Part shown: positions 1-11,000 of the stretch, in pieces
Layout: every line of letters starts with the position of its first letter
Position numbering within the stretch: the stretch's first letter is position 1
Assembly (NCBI RefSeq): GCF_003073045.1
Contig: NC_037598.1
Location: 7,392,342 to 7,456,341 of the forward strand
Length of the DNA stretch: 64,000 nucleotides
Direction of reading: 5' to 3'
Origin: Pomacea canaliculata
Lineage: Eukaryota; Mollusca; Gastropoda; Architaenioglossa; Ampullariidae
Translations under genes and position numbers: made by a program
Notes under the pieces: model-generated
Databases searched by the model: none
Seen by the model: only the letters and a program-made list of their open reading frames with translations
Told to the model about the DNA's origin: nothing

Positions 1-503
1 GTCACAGTGACTTTGTAACTGCGTTCAAGATCTTAAACAATAAAAATAACATGTGTCTACGTACATAAAAGTCACAAAAGTTAATAGAAGGAATATTTTG
101 AACTTGTTAAGAATCATCTTCCATATTTGCGGAACTATAATTTCTGCAGCATCAGTGGAGTGTGACTATGAATGCTTGATTGACTGAAGGTTTTAAATCT
201 CAATATGGAGGGAAAGAAACGAAGTGCGATAGATGAGTCACAAACACGGTATCAAATAGTCACCACTCAATCTGACTGACTGACTGTGATAATCTCACTA
301 TCAAATTCAGCGCTTAAAATGTCGGAAACGGAAACACGACACGCGCATAAATCCAAAGATCGTACACACATGTGCATCCTGAGAAACGAGCTCTCACTGA
401 CAGACACACAAACACGTGCGAGTTATTTCTCATAGGGAAAGAGATAGAAAGAATGCAATATAAATATGGTCACAAAATAGATGAAAACCACAAAGATACT
501 GAC
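1..503. other. Flank with no recognised exon
   Basis: AT-rich sequence with no coding segment I can support. If the minus-strand lectin exon that ends at 504 belongs to a live gene, its intron begins here with a GTCAGT donor, and the second lectin exon (expected to end in a Cys-Glu-x-Glu-Val-like motif) is not visible, so it should lie left of the window. Confidence 0.4.
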
Positions 504-758
504 AAAATCTGTCTCTCCAGTAGATGGTGATGCTGGCTACAGGATACGGTTCACCCAGGTCGACCTCCCAGTAGGGGTTCCGGTCATTTTCACCAGTGTG
601 GATACAGTTAGGACTAGATGGGTACATGTTAACAGGTTTGAAGGTAGTGCTTCTTTTACCGTTGACAGCGAGACAGGCCGGACCAGCCCTCTCATTATGT
701 TTTTCTGTACCGTCCCATATGGAACTCATCGTTGCTGGCCTGCCTAGAGCCACATTCC
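504..758 (-). CDS. F-type lectin (FTP) domain exon, partial gene
   Basis: Read on the minus strand, a good acceptor (pyrimidine tract then CAG) precedes an open phase-1 exon that begins NVALGRPATMSS and contains [18 protein letters not shown] and NPYWEVDLGEPYPVASITIYW. These are hallmarks of the fucolectin/tachylectin-4/pentraxin-1 (FTP, F5/8-type) fold. Exon 2 of the phosphatase gene at 11083-11325 has the same layout ([29 protein letters not shown]), so the two are paralogous. The exon is 255 nt, phase 1 in and phase 1 out, ending at a GTCAGT donor. No signal-peptide exon or second lectin exon was found inside the window, so it is either the start of a gene running off the left edge or an isolated duplicate. 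The ATG a few codons upstream overlaps the acceptor tract and is not a convincing start. Confidence 0.75.
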
Positions 759-3076
759 CTGCAAGCAGCAAAAGAGTCATTCTTTTATCGTGGAGTAGTA
801 TGCCGCAAAATTTGATTCTAATGACTTTGAAAAACTCAGTAAAAAATTGTTTTTCTCACAATCTGGACGAATTCCCTACTTCCGTTCTCGAGATGCACGC
901 CTACAAACATCACCACGCACTGAAAGAAATGTAACTAGTGACGTCACGCTGTAAACATGTAAGCCTAATAAACATATCACCCAAGCTCTCATGAACCCTA
1001 AACTTACTTCTGATCTCGAGATACATCAATACAGATATCACCATGCACTGAAAAAAGTCAAAATCAAGAAACCTAATGATCACATGGCTCCAGCTTTGCC
1101 ATTGGCTGAGCCCTTCGTAACGTTAACGTACGCGTATACATTCCTGTGCCGTTGACCTCTTTCTGTACATGATGATGTTTGTAATGGAAGGAAACTAATT
1201 AACCAGATTTGGGGAGATATTGCATTGATCCTTGCCTAGTAACAAATACAAATTTAGTACCTCAGTAATCCGTTAACAGACAGTAAACATTGTGTAACGG
1301 AAGATATTCTTAAAATAATCTATTTTATAAACTATATTACCAAACATAAGATGTAAAGAAATCAAAAAAGGTTTGTAAGACTTTCTAGGACTAACTTTAA
1401 GTACACTGAGAGCATTTCAAAGTTGCTAAAATAATTCTTACGTTTTCTAAAGAACTGGAAGCCATCTTGCATTTTGAAATCACAAGAACCAGAACTCTTG
1501 CACGCACAGACCGGTCCTAAAAGGCAAACGCATGAGTGTGTTAAAACACAACAGTTCCACTTTGTAGTTGTCTACATAGTAGTGTGTTTGAGTTTTAAAA
1601 AAAAACAGAAGGAGGGAGAGAAAGATGAAGAAATAAAAGGAAGATAGGGAATAAAAGTATGAGGCTTTTTTCACTTTTGTTGTTTGTTCTTCGCTTATTC
1701 ATCATATCCGCCTGAGGTTTGCCGACCAGCGCTGAATTAGAAATAACTTCAGGAAGGGCATCGATGTCAGTGGAAACTTTGTGTTACTTTCAAGTGGATA
1801 CATTTGTGTTATTTAGAAGTGGAAACTTTGTGTTATATTCAAGTGGAGACTTGGTGTCATTTTCAACTGGAGACTTTGTGGCGAACTGCATAGGAGGCAG
1901 GAACATTACATGTGTTGTGACAGTTGAAGTGTTCGGACTGTGGGTTGGGAAATTTGGATTTGTTTTGTGTTTTCTTTTACTTCAAATTATATTTATTATT
2001 TTAAAATTTAAATTGTTGTCGTTGTTTTTATTTAGCTGTCTTCATCGTCTGAAAGGCACTGTAGAGTGCAGGTGACAATGTAGAAACAAGAAAGAGGGAA
2101 ACAGAAAAGGAGGGAAAGAGAGAAAAGAAATCTTATCAAAGTAGATTAGAATAGATTAATAGTGCGTAAAAATAGTTTTGTTTCATTAAACTGCCACTGT
2201 TATACGATTTACATACTCCCAAGCATGCAGACCAGTTCTTAAGAAATGTCACAGACATTTATCAAGAGCCAAGACTAAACAATTACCTGTCACCTCCGTA
2301 GACACGCAGCTAAAGAGCAGTGGCATCCAGAGCCATTGTCCCCAGTGACAGTTGCTGAGTCCCTCCATCTGGAGCCTTCACTGCAACAACAGCCTTTGGC
2401 GCTGTCCAAGACTATAGATGGCGCTGGGATCTGAGACACTGTCTAAATAGAGAGCGAGTATAAACAGGATGTATAATAACTGATATAATACTGACTCCAG
2501 CAAAGATGCGGACAATGCATCACATGCTTCACAAACATCGTTACTGTCAGCAAACGAAGCTGGACGAGAAGACAAATCTGATCACGTGAGACAGGATGTT
2601 TTAGTCAGAATCAGATCCTGGCACATCCATCAAAGATTGTTACTTCCTCGTATATATATATTAGGGAAAATATGCTCTGTAAATAACTGGACCCTCTCAT
2701 AGAAAGATTCCTCCTAATTGCATGTACGCTGTTCAAAAGTAGAGAATGAGGGAATGTTTAGAAAAATTGTTGTATGGCCGTCATGTCATGATGATGGATG
2801 TAATGTTTCCCACTGATTCATGAGTTTCTAACTCACTGATGGTGACATGGCATGTGGAGTGAATGTGGTGTGGATGAGTCATCATGGCGTGTGTGTTGAG
2901 CAAGGATGATTATTTGCTTTTTTCACCATTTAGTTTCGTGCATTTAGTAACCGTGACAAAAGTTTTGACACGATCTTTCTCGAAAACGTTCACCGTTCAA
3001 AACAAAATTTGTAAATGCACTTTATAAGTAAAAGTGCCTTTATTATTCAAACTAATCAGTGAAACATGAGACTCAC
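759..3076. other. Intergenic or intronic, no supported gene
   Basis: No recognisable protein-coding exon. It includes a purine-rich stretch near 1600-1660 and 2090-2130, and a plus-strand open stretch at 1719-2075 whose protein is a hydrophobic low-complexity reading of GT-rich DNA and is not believable as a gene. A minus-strand segment near 2284-2386 has plausible splice signals and an open frame but matches no family I know. Confidence 0.35.
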
Positions 3077-3214
3077 TCTGGTTGCAGAAAGGAAGCTTCA
3101 ATCCATGTTCACATCACTCGTCACAATAGCCGGTAGTCGCGTTGCATGATTTACCTCCCTTACACTGTCCACAGTCCTGGGAACATTCTCTCCCATGAAC
3201 ACCCTTGGGACAGC
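3077..3214 (-). pseudogene. MEGF-type EGF exon with in-frame stop
   Basis: On the minus strand a CAG acceptor is followed by a phase-1 exon of 138 nt (46 codons) with an EGF cysteine pattern: CPKGVHGRECSQDCGQCKGG, then CNATTGYCDE, a TGA stop, then CEHGLKLPFC and a GTGAGT donor. Lined up with exon 7 of the phosphatase gene (15157-15288; [14 protein letters not shown]), every cysteine matches and the TGA is an extra codon between Glu and Cys, so it looks like a 3-bp insertion that created the stop. Splice sites and phase are preserved, which points to recent decay or to an assembly or sequence error. It lies 5' (in minus-strand order) of the F-lectin exon at 504-758. In the intact gene the lectin comes first, so this EGF exon probably belonged to a different copy. 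Confidence 0.75.
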
Positions 3215-4115
3215 CTGTTGTGAAACTCCCAGTCTTATAGACAGCTGTTTACCTGAATATATAGGTACATACTCACTGCTACCAGTGACTTTGTGGGTCT
3301 AAAGTTTATTTCGTGGAAATTCCAGTGTAGTTTGAAACAATGACTTGCTGAGTCTTCCACGTTCCTTATGTATATTCCAGGTTGGGTGCCTTTTGAAATC
3401 TGACACATTTTCAAAATTCAAGTAGTTGTTGTAGCTGTTACAACATGAAGATCAGTTTACAGCGAGACATGGAGGGCACCAACACCACCATCTTACCACA
3501 CCCATGGCTGTCGGAGCGAGACATCAGTGTATATCAACAGGAATGACCTCGGGTGATCACTGAAAAGATTTCATTCGACTATTTTGCGGTAATTTTAAAG
3601 AATTCAAATATATATATAAACAATGGTTTTGTTAATTGCTCTTACCTCTTTTATCATTCAACGATTTGAAAGGTTCTAACACTAAAGGTATTTTTAAGCA
3701 GGTCAAGGGAAAGAACCTTGCAGCGCCTGGTGTGGATGTCACCGGCCTGACGATGGTTTGAAAGACAGAAGGACGATGTCCACTGTTCACAAAGCACACA
3801 GCCTTTGTTGTCTCCCTTACAGCATCCAGTCGTTCTACAAATCAGTGTAGGAGATGTTATAGATGCGACTGACAGTTGGCTATATATTTAGTTAATTAAA
3901 CCTACTTTGACTGTCAAGCTGCAGTGTGACCACGTGTCATTAAACTGGTGTGCACAACACTGTCAACTTCTTTTCTCTGAAAGCACTTGGCATATCATCT
4001 TTTGAAATCATAGATCATTCTACTTTTTCCTGCTAACCTCTTAATATCCTGTTTACAGACATGGCTGTTGGCCTGTTTATCCTGTTTTTTACCCACTTTG
4101 TGTGTGTGTGTGCGT

Positions 4116-4151
<36 letters not shown>

Positions 4152-5920
4152 TTATATGTGTGTTTGTGTCCATAACGGTTAATTTAATACAAATCCTGAC
4201 AAGATGATGTTCACGTGCGCTAGTATGTGTGCAAATCCGGTTTGTTCTGGGTAAAGGCTCGACATACATGCGCTAGGTAAATTATTTTTCAGTTTTCCTT
4301 ATCGAAGTTAACTTTTTTTTCTTAAAAAAATGTTTTTTTTTTCATAGCACACTAATTGTTGCAGTCACACATTCGCACATGTAACCACAGAAGCAAACGC
4401 ACAAATTATACTTTCATTTGTAACATTTTTGGAGGTATAATATTTGTGGCATGTACTCGTTGTTTTGCAATTTTGTCGTTCTTCATTTCTTGAAATGCAT
4501 TGAATATTTCTTTTTTGTCTCTGTGTTTCAATATTCGAATGAAAGGTTCTAGCTAGGGGATGGTTTTTATATGTGAAAGAATATAAGTCTGATTCTGCAA
4601 GCATTAAAATTATCATACAACATCTGTCTCAAAGTTGAATCCAAATAGAACAAGAGGTTCACTGATAATCATCCTGGAAGCATTTGTACATTTGTTTAAC
4701 ATACACTTTTGTAAGTTTCCTATTATTGTTATTATTATTTCTTCTCGCACATTTTATTTCTTTTTAAATGGACTAAGAGTCAGCGAAGAGTCCATAAATG
4801 CTTCTCTCCCCTGACCGCTATTATTCACATCTCCATCAGAAACAACTGCAACTTTGCGGCAACAGACGACAATAGGGCAGAAATGCTTAGTTATGTGACA
4901 GAAGTTGTAAGAATATGAGAACAGTGAGTTTCAGAACACCAGCCAGAGACGATCTTAGAGCAGCGGTAACAATGGTGGGATGGTGTGAACAGAAATTTCC
5001 CGACTGTTCACAGAGTTTTATCTCTGTATGATTCTTACTCTGTGTTTACGGCTTCCTGTGTTCACGGAGTCTCTCTGAGAAATGTAAAGAGTTCCAGAAA
5101 ATGTTTCGAAAATGATGAGCTAAATAATAAAACAGACAGCGTGAACGAATTTTCAGCCTTGGTGTGGAGAAGAGACATCCGGTAATTATTTAGCAGACGA
5201 GCGACGACTGTCACGTTGAATCCTGTCACGCATGCGCAAACTAATCAGTCGATTAGAAATGCCCAGACATCTCTAATTGTCACAGTGGATATCGTCAAGT
5301 ATTTCCTTCTGTTGAAATGTGGTAGTGCTTGCGATAAGAGAAAAGAGAGGCAGAGAACTCTAATGATGCTCTGTTTGTCGCTCTGCTCCATGCTGGGTGT
5401 TACATCCGGGGTCTAACAGATTCACACGATTAGAACTGCCTGGCTCCATGCCTGATGTTCAGATACTGGCTTCAGGAACTAGTTTTTTTAGCGCAATTAA
5501 CAAGAGGCGGGACGTGGTTTGACTGTCAAATAACACACTCACTGACACGCAGGTAATGTCACTGTCATTATTGCAACCTCTCATGGCCCGGGGTGAAATT
5601 AGTCACACCTTTGTCTTTCTGTTTACAATATAATTAAATTATGTCTAAACAAAGACTCATTTGTTGGAGGACTGGTAAGTGTGCATGGCAAATAATTACT
5701 CAACGCAAGACATAGAAGCGAACTTGACATGTGAATTTTCCTTCTCTCTGTCTCTCTCTCACTCACACACACACACGCCCAAGCGCGCGCGTACATGTAG
5801 TATGTCATCCACTCATTCACTAAGCACTAACATTCAGTCACTCGTCTGTAATTAGAAAATGTTGTTTTTGGATGGGTGTGTCTGCGTTACTTTATATCAG
5901 TCGGTGTGTTGGTGTGTGTG
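3215..5920. other. Intergenic, no supported gene
   Basis: AT-rich, no recognised gene. A minus-strand stretch around 3730-3840 reads with several cysteines and could be a decayed EGF exon, but frame and borders are unclear. Contains a (TG)n tract near 4099-4152, T-rich runs near 4310-4345 and a CA/CT-rich tract near 5742-5785. Confidence 0.35.
4098..4152. repeat. (TG)n microsatellite
   Basis: Runs of TG interrupted by CG/TGCG units. The minus-strand reading gives a His-Thr repeat that is only a shadow of the microsatellite. Confidence 0.85.
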
Positions 5921-6774
5921 CATTATTTGTTGACTTTTCCAAAGCTTTTGATGTTATAGATGTTATAATTTGCTTATTAGAAAACTATAATTATATAAAC
6001 TAACTACCGGCAGCAACAAACTCCTTACCTCCTTTTTCGATAATCGAGCTCAGTCTCAATGCATTGTCTGATCCTATTGAAGTTAAATTTGGTGTTCATC
6101 AAGGCTCATAATTAGGACCTCTTCTTTTCTCCATATACATAAATTACCTTTTTCTCTACATATCCCAATCATGTGAAATGTTTGCAGATGACACCACAAC
6201 AAACAAACACACACACACCCCCAACAGATGGAGCCACTTGCTTCTCTCTTACAGTAGAGCGCCGACAAGCTTCAGGCTTGGACTGAATCAAACCACATGT
6301 CACTTAACCCCCAGAAAACTGAAATCATGCTTCTAATAACCAGAAAGAAAAAAACAAAACCTAGCCACCCCATTTCCAATTATCCACATTTGAACACAGA
6401 ATACAAATTTGTGAGGCTGCTCCTTGAAGAGGGGGGGGGGAATTGGTGTTTTACGCCGTGTCAGCCGCTAAGGCTATATCACAGCAAGCAGCCAGCCCTG
6501 TAAACAGATGCCACGTGCAGAGAAAGAACAACGTGCCCGAGACGAGAAATGAACTCAGGGCAGCCAACCTTCACTGTATTGGTGACAGGCGCTAACAGCG
6601 CTAACCGTTGCGCCACCTTGAAGAAAATATTTGTCAACTTTCAGTGCCCAAAGTTTTAGGAGGAGCCTCTTTTAAGCCAATTTTAATGTTGCCCTGCTTC
6701 ATTCCAAATGTTCAGATAGTGAGAATCGAGACTCAATTATTGATTGATTGAAAGATTAATTTGACTTTAAAATG

Positions 6775-6807
<33 letters not shown>
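5921..6807 (+). mobile_element. LINE reverse transcriptase remnant with poly(A) tail
   Basis: Translating across frames gives VDFSKAFDVI, then segments resembling a turn rich in GVPQGSVLGP-type sequence (with frame breaks), CEMFADDTTT at the catalytic YxDD position, and SADKLQAWTESNHMSLNPQKTEIMLL. These are reverse-transcriptase palm and thumb motifs of a jockey/CR1-like non-LTR element. Several frameshifts and stops make it non-functional. A SINE (6431-6615) interrupts it. The 3' end runs into a long A tract at about 6775-6807, consistent with a retrotransposon tail. The clade assignment is uncertain. Confidence 0.75.
6431..6615 (-). mobile_element. tRNA-derived SINE, copy 1
   Basis: Read on the minus strand it starts with a tRNA-like head (GGTGGCGCAACGGTTAGCGC, like an A box), followed by TTCATTTCTCGTCTC at the B-box place, a body, and a C-rich end (G run in the plus strand). 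A near-identical copy lies at 6946-7144. It is flanked by CCTTGAAGA direct repeats (6422-6430 and 6616-6624), a credible target-site duplication, and it sits inside the LINE remnant. Confidence 0.8.
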
Positions 6808-6809
<2 letters not shown>

Positions 6810-6945
6810 TGGTTGAGTGATAGGTGAGCATTGGAGATAAGACTGTCATAGAAACGAACGTGTAATAAATGAACTTACTAACTCGATATGTGTGTGTGTG
6901 TGTGTGCGTGCGCATAAACCATCTGAGAAGCTTCAATGAAGCAAG

Positions 6946-7144
6946 GGGGGGGGGGGAAATTGGTGTTTACGCCGTGCCAGCAACTGAGGCTATATTACGG
7001 CAAGCAGCCAGCGCAAGCAGCCAGCCTGTAACCAGATGCCACGTGCAGAGAAAGAACAACGTGCCCGAGACGAGAAATGAACTCTGGGCAGCCAGCCTTC
7101 ACTGTATTGGTGACAGGTGATAACCGTTGTGCCACCGGGCCGCT
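6946..7144 (-). mobile_element. tRNA-derived SINE, copy 2
   Basis: Second copy of the same SINE on the minus strand, with tRNA-like head next to 7144 and G-run (plus strand) at the other end. Perfect 14-bp direct repeats TTCAATGAAGCAAG at 6932-6945 and 7145-7158 flank it; the left copy runs into the G tract. It has a small internal duplication (CAAGCAGCCAGC twice near 7000-7024) not seen in copy 1. Confidence 0.88.
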
Positions 7145-7158
7145 TTCAATGAAGCAAG

Positions 7159-8029
7159 ACATGTAGTGATAAATATAAAGACATCGCCTCTGTCAGTCAG
7201 ACTTCCATCTTGTATTCTTTGTTGGCATTGTTAGTTACAGAGGTGAGATGTTTCTTGTGCTATGATTGTGACAAAATCTTTTTATACTTTCAGTGACCAA
7301 CATTTTTAAATGGATGAACTCACTGACCTGGTATTACTTTTCTGCAGTGATAAGAATCTCACAAGTGTTTTAATTGTATCCATAAGTGTAACGGAAACGG
7401 CACTCTCTCGAGTGGTACACCAGAGCTGAACAGACAAAAGTCGAAGTTATCTTGAGGATCAAATTAAAAACAGTGAATGAGATGGGGAGAAATAATTATA
7501 GGTAATGGATTGAATAAACAAAGGAAAGAAGAAAGAAACACAAACCATACCAGACAGACACGAAAAAAAGACATCTTGAAGCAGAGGTTTTGCAGACACA
7601 GATAATTTTGTCAGTCATCTTCAAGCCATTGTGCGAATTGTTTATAACAGTTTTTCAATCTACTAATTTTCCCCAATTTCTTCTAGTTGTTTGTAGGTTT
7701 ATTTCATGAAGCAGTATTTTTTCTTCTTTTCCTACTTTCTTTCCTTCCTTTTGTTATGCTGCTGCAGATTTCCCATCTTGAAGTCATAAAATAAAAGGTG
7801 GTTAGCACTTTGATGTTCAAATAACTAATTCTCTTCGTCGTTCAATTAGCCTTGTAACTGTTTCTCAGCCATGCAGTTCCTGACGGAAGTTTCCACTCAA
7901 TATTTAAATGCTTTGTTAGACCCTCTGTCGACTTTAGTTGAGATTTACTTCCCGGTTGCGAATACTGAAGCTGAGCAGACGACACCAAGTGTCACCAGGG
8001 ACAGACCGTGGTGTGCTCCCTCTCTAACA
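7159..8029. promoter_or_regulatory. Upstream flank / probable 5' UTR of phosphatase gene
   Basis: No gene recognised. The last part probably holds the promoter and 5' UTR of the receptor phosphatase gene; no clear TATA box or initiator could be assigned. An in-frame ATG at 7871 extends the first exon by 53 codons, but those codons do not look like a signal peptide or a domain. Confidence 0.35.
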
Positions 8030-11000
8030 ATGTCCATTGTTTTTTCTCTGTTCTTCCTCGCTGGAATTTTCCACGGAGCGTTCGCAAGTAAGACAACTTA
8101 TCTTTTGATCCTCTTATTTTGGATAACAATATATCAAGGATTATGTGTTAGCTTTTACACATCTGCAAGATGAAGCAGTCTAATTTTGGTAACAATCGTG
8201 TCCAGCATCTAGTTATCTGGACAGACATCAGTGAATAAGCAACCATCGTTCCGTCAACGAATGACTTTTGTTGATACTAATTGAAAGCAAATAGTTCAGA
8301 AGTAGCTTGCAAAACTTTGCCTATGAATGTCTCCCATAGTTTGAATGTTCAAGGATGTAGTGAGGACACTGTAGTTGTATGAAAATTGTGTAAATGTAGC
8401 CCAGAAGAGATGACGATCGCCAATGCTCCACACTCTAGTGTGCTATCCGCTAGGAAATGCGTGCGGCCCACCAAACAGGAAGTGAGTCGCTGGCTGCGAG
8501 CGGAAGGACGGGAGACAAGCGCGAGTACAACACGTAGAGTTATGTGCTCGTGGTGAAGAATCAGGATTTTCATGCTGTGTTTAAAATGATGAAAAGTACG
8601 AGTATTTGAGGATGATAAGTAATTTTTCTCCAGTAGTAGAGTGCTTGTCTTTTCTGTTTTAAGGACAAGATTGTCAAAACTCCAGCCTTGCCTCAGTTAC
8701 GGCGGAATGATTGTTGTGGAATTGTTATACTATAATATACAACACACTTACACCTGTCTTGTAGGAGAAGGATATGTACAAGAATCACACGCCAGTCGCT
8801 AACAATTTCTATTACCTTCAGCTAGTAAGGATAGTGAACTTAAGATTCATTTCCCGTCCTTCTGGGTTTATATCGACTGTTCCTGTGTTCCGCAATACAA
8901 TAGTCTTACATCACAGAAGGAACTTGTAGAACCAAGTAGCCATCTAGCCATTGTCAACTTTCGAACCCGGATGTCTCCCAGATACACAACAATTTCTAGT
9001 GTCGAACCATCCGCTAATCTCTCCCAAAGAGACAATACATTTGGCCAGAAACAAATGGCTACGTTTAGGAAACCTTTTTTTGCCCTAGCTCTATGAATGA
9101 GTGTAAATATGAATGGAGACTCCGAACATTAATCATCAGGCATAACGAGCAAGTTGTTTGATCGTTTGTGTCCCATGTAGCACGCAATGAAGCACGGTAC
9201 CCCTGTAACATGAATTATGTGTAGTAAAACTAGATAAAAATGCGTATAGAACAAAACGCAAAGCCGAAAGAGAGACGACGGAAGATAAAGTGAACAAAGA
9301 GAAGAGAGAAAATAAAAAATAAAAATAAGCAAAGGACCTTGTATTTCAGTTTTCAATGTAAACAGAGAATTCTGGTTTTACGGGAAATAGTTAAACAACT
9401 GGGCTCGGCAAAGGCTGTATGAGGGTCCTACCCCAGCTAAGTAAACATGTGTGACAGCATGGCTGGTGTATCGTTTCGTCGGATTAATTTGAGAAAGATG
9501 TTAAACAGTGCACGTGAGGGAGAGCACCGACTGTTGTCTGTAAAAATATTCTACACCAATGTCGAGAAGCAATACACTAACACAAGTTACTAGGATCTTC
9601 ATGAGGCTGATGTGGTGGATCTGACATCTTTAAAGAGGGTGGCTCCAAAGCACTTAGAACTGCTGACCTCATCAATTCCAATCCGTTCATGCAGATATTC
9701 TTCCGCAAACAGTTCCCTCAGCCAATGATGTGAGGTGGTTTTGGATCTCCAACATTAACATAACTTTGCTCTGATAATTAATCAGGCGTATCGCTTGATA
9801 GTTATATGACTCTTCCTGTTGTTTTCCCTTTTTGGGAGGGTATAACCAGTGATTGCAGCCGTTCCTGCAGCCATTGCTTAGTTTTCCATGTTTTCCGACT
9901 CATGGTAGTCAGTGTCTTCGCTGTTTCTACCCTGCTACCTTTGAGCAACTGCGCTAGCATGTTACCACACCCGGGGACCTTTCTCCTTTCACTTTGTGGA
10001 CCTCGTGTCGTAGGATTTGTTGGCAAGTGTGTCAGTGTTCATATCCTGGTTTTCTTCGAAAATTTTTGCGTCTGTCACACGCTAAAACTCTTTGCTGCAG
10101 TTCTCAGTCCATCGTTCGAGTGTAGCTTTGTCGTCCGAGGGCAGGGGACAATCAAGGTCTTCAACGGCTAACGTTGTCTGATGACCTTTGCTTGTGAGGA
10201 TCTTAAGTGATGCTTAACTGCTATGTTCCCAAGCCGTCCCCTTATTGCTTTACAAAACCAATCATATGTCACGTTTCCTTTGACTGCCATCATTTTCTCT
10301 TCAAACAGGTTCTGGAGAATGTTTTTGTGAACAGAGAAAATGTGCAGATTCCAACAGGTGCCATCCGAACATCCCAGACTGCAGGAAAGGTAACTTTGTA
10401 CGATGTTGTACCCGTCTACCGTCTTATGTGTGTGCCCCTCCATTAAAACCTTCTTAACAGATAATTCCAGACAGGTTTGGTAGATTATTCGTTTATTTCC
10501 GATAAGCCTATTCCTGCAAGTAAATAAATTGTTTGTGTTCATATTTATTGCAATTTATTTGTTGGCAACATGCGGAGGGACCTCCCCCAACGCTCTTAGG
10601 AGCCAGGCACCCGTTTCACAGTCACGTCAAGTGGGTAAAATATACTTCATGACACGGGGATCGAACCCGTCAGTACACGGGCCATCGGGATTTGGATGTT
10701 GTTGCTGTAGAAGCTAGGGCCTCCCCTCCCCTAGTAGTTTATTTTGTTTGATTAAAAATGATAAGCCACACGTTTTCATGATCTAGTAAGAACACAAAAT
10801 AAATTCTCTTTCTTTTAAATATTAAATGTTTTAAATAGAGCATTTGCTACACAGCTAGAATAACTCAATGGGATAGTTTTGTGACACAAATTTATTAGTT
10901 AAAACGTAGTACAGGAAAACAACAAAAATCTTGCAAAAAAATGTTTTAACTTTTATAGAAAGTGTTTAGCATCTGCTCTTTAGAAATTTAGAAAGTCTAA

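Noticed and set aside
1480..1674. Minus-strand hydrophobic ORF that could be a signal peptide for the lectin exon
   Set aside because: It is a reading of purine-rich low-complexity DNA, without a fitting donor.
2284..2386. Minus-strand open segment with acceptor and donor-like signals
   Set aside because: No family similarity, and the required phase does not match neighbouring fragments.
3730..3845. Minus-strand cysteine-rich stretch (CCKGDNKGCVLCEQW) resembling an EGF remnant
   Set aside because: Two frames are open, splice borders do not fit one of them, and the cysteine spacing is off; too weak to call.
7871..8029. In-frame upstream ATG extending the phosphatase by 53 residues
   Set aside because: The extension has no signal peptide or domain and would bury the strong signal peptide beginning at 8030; kept only as an alternative.
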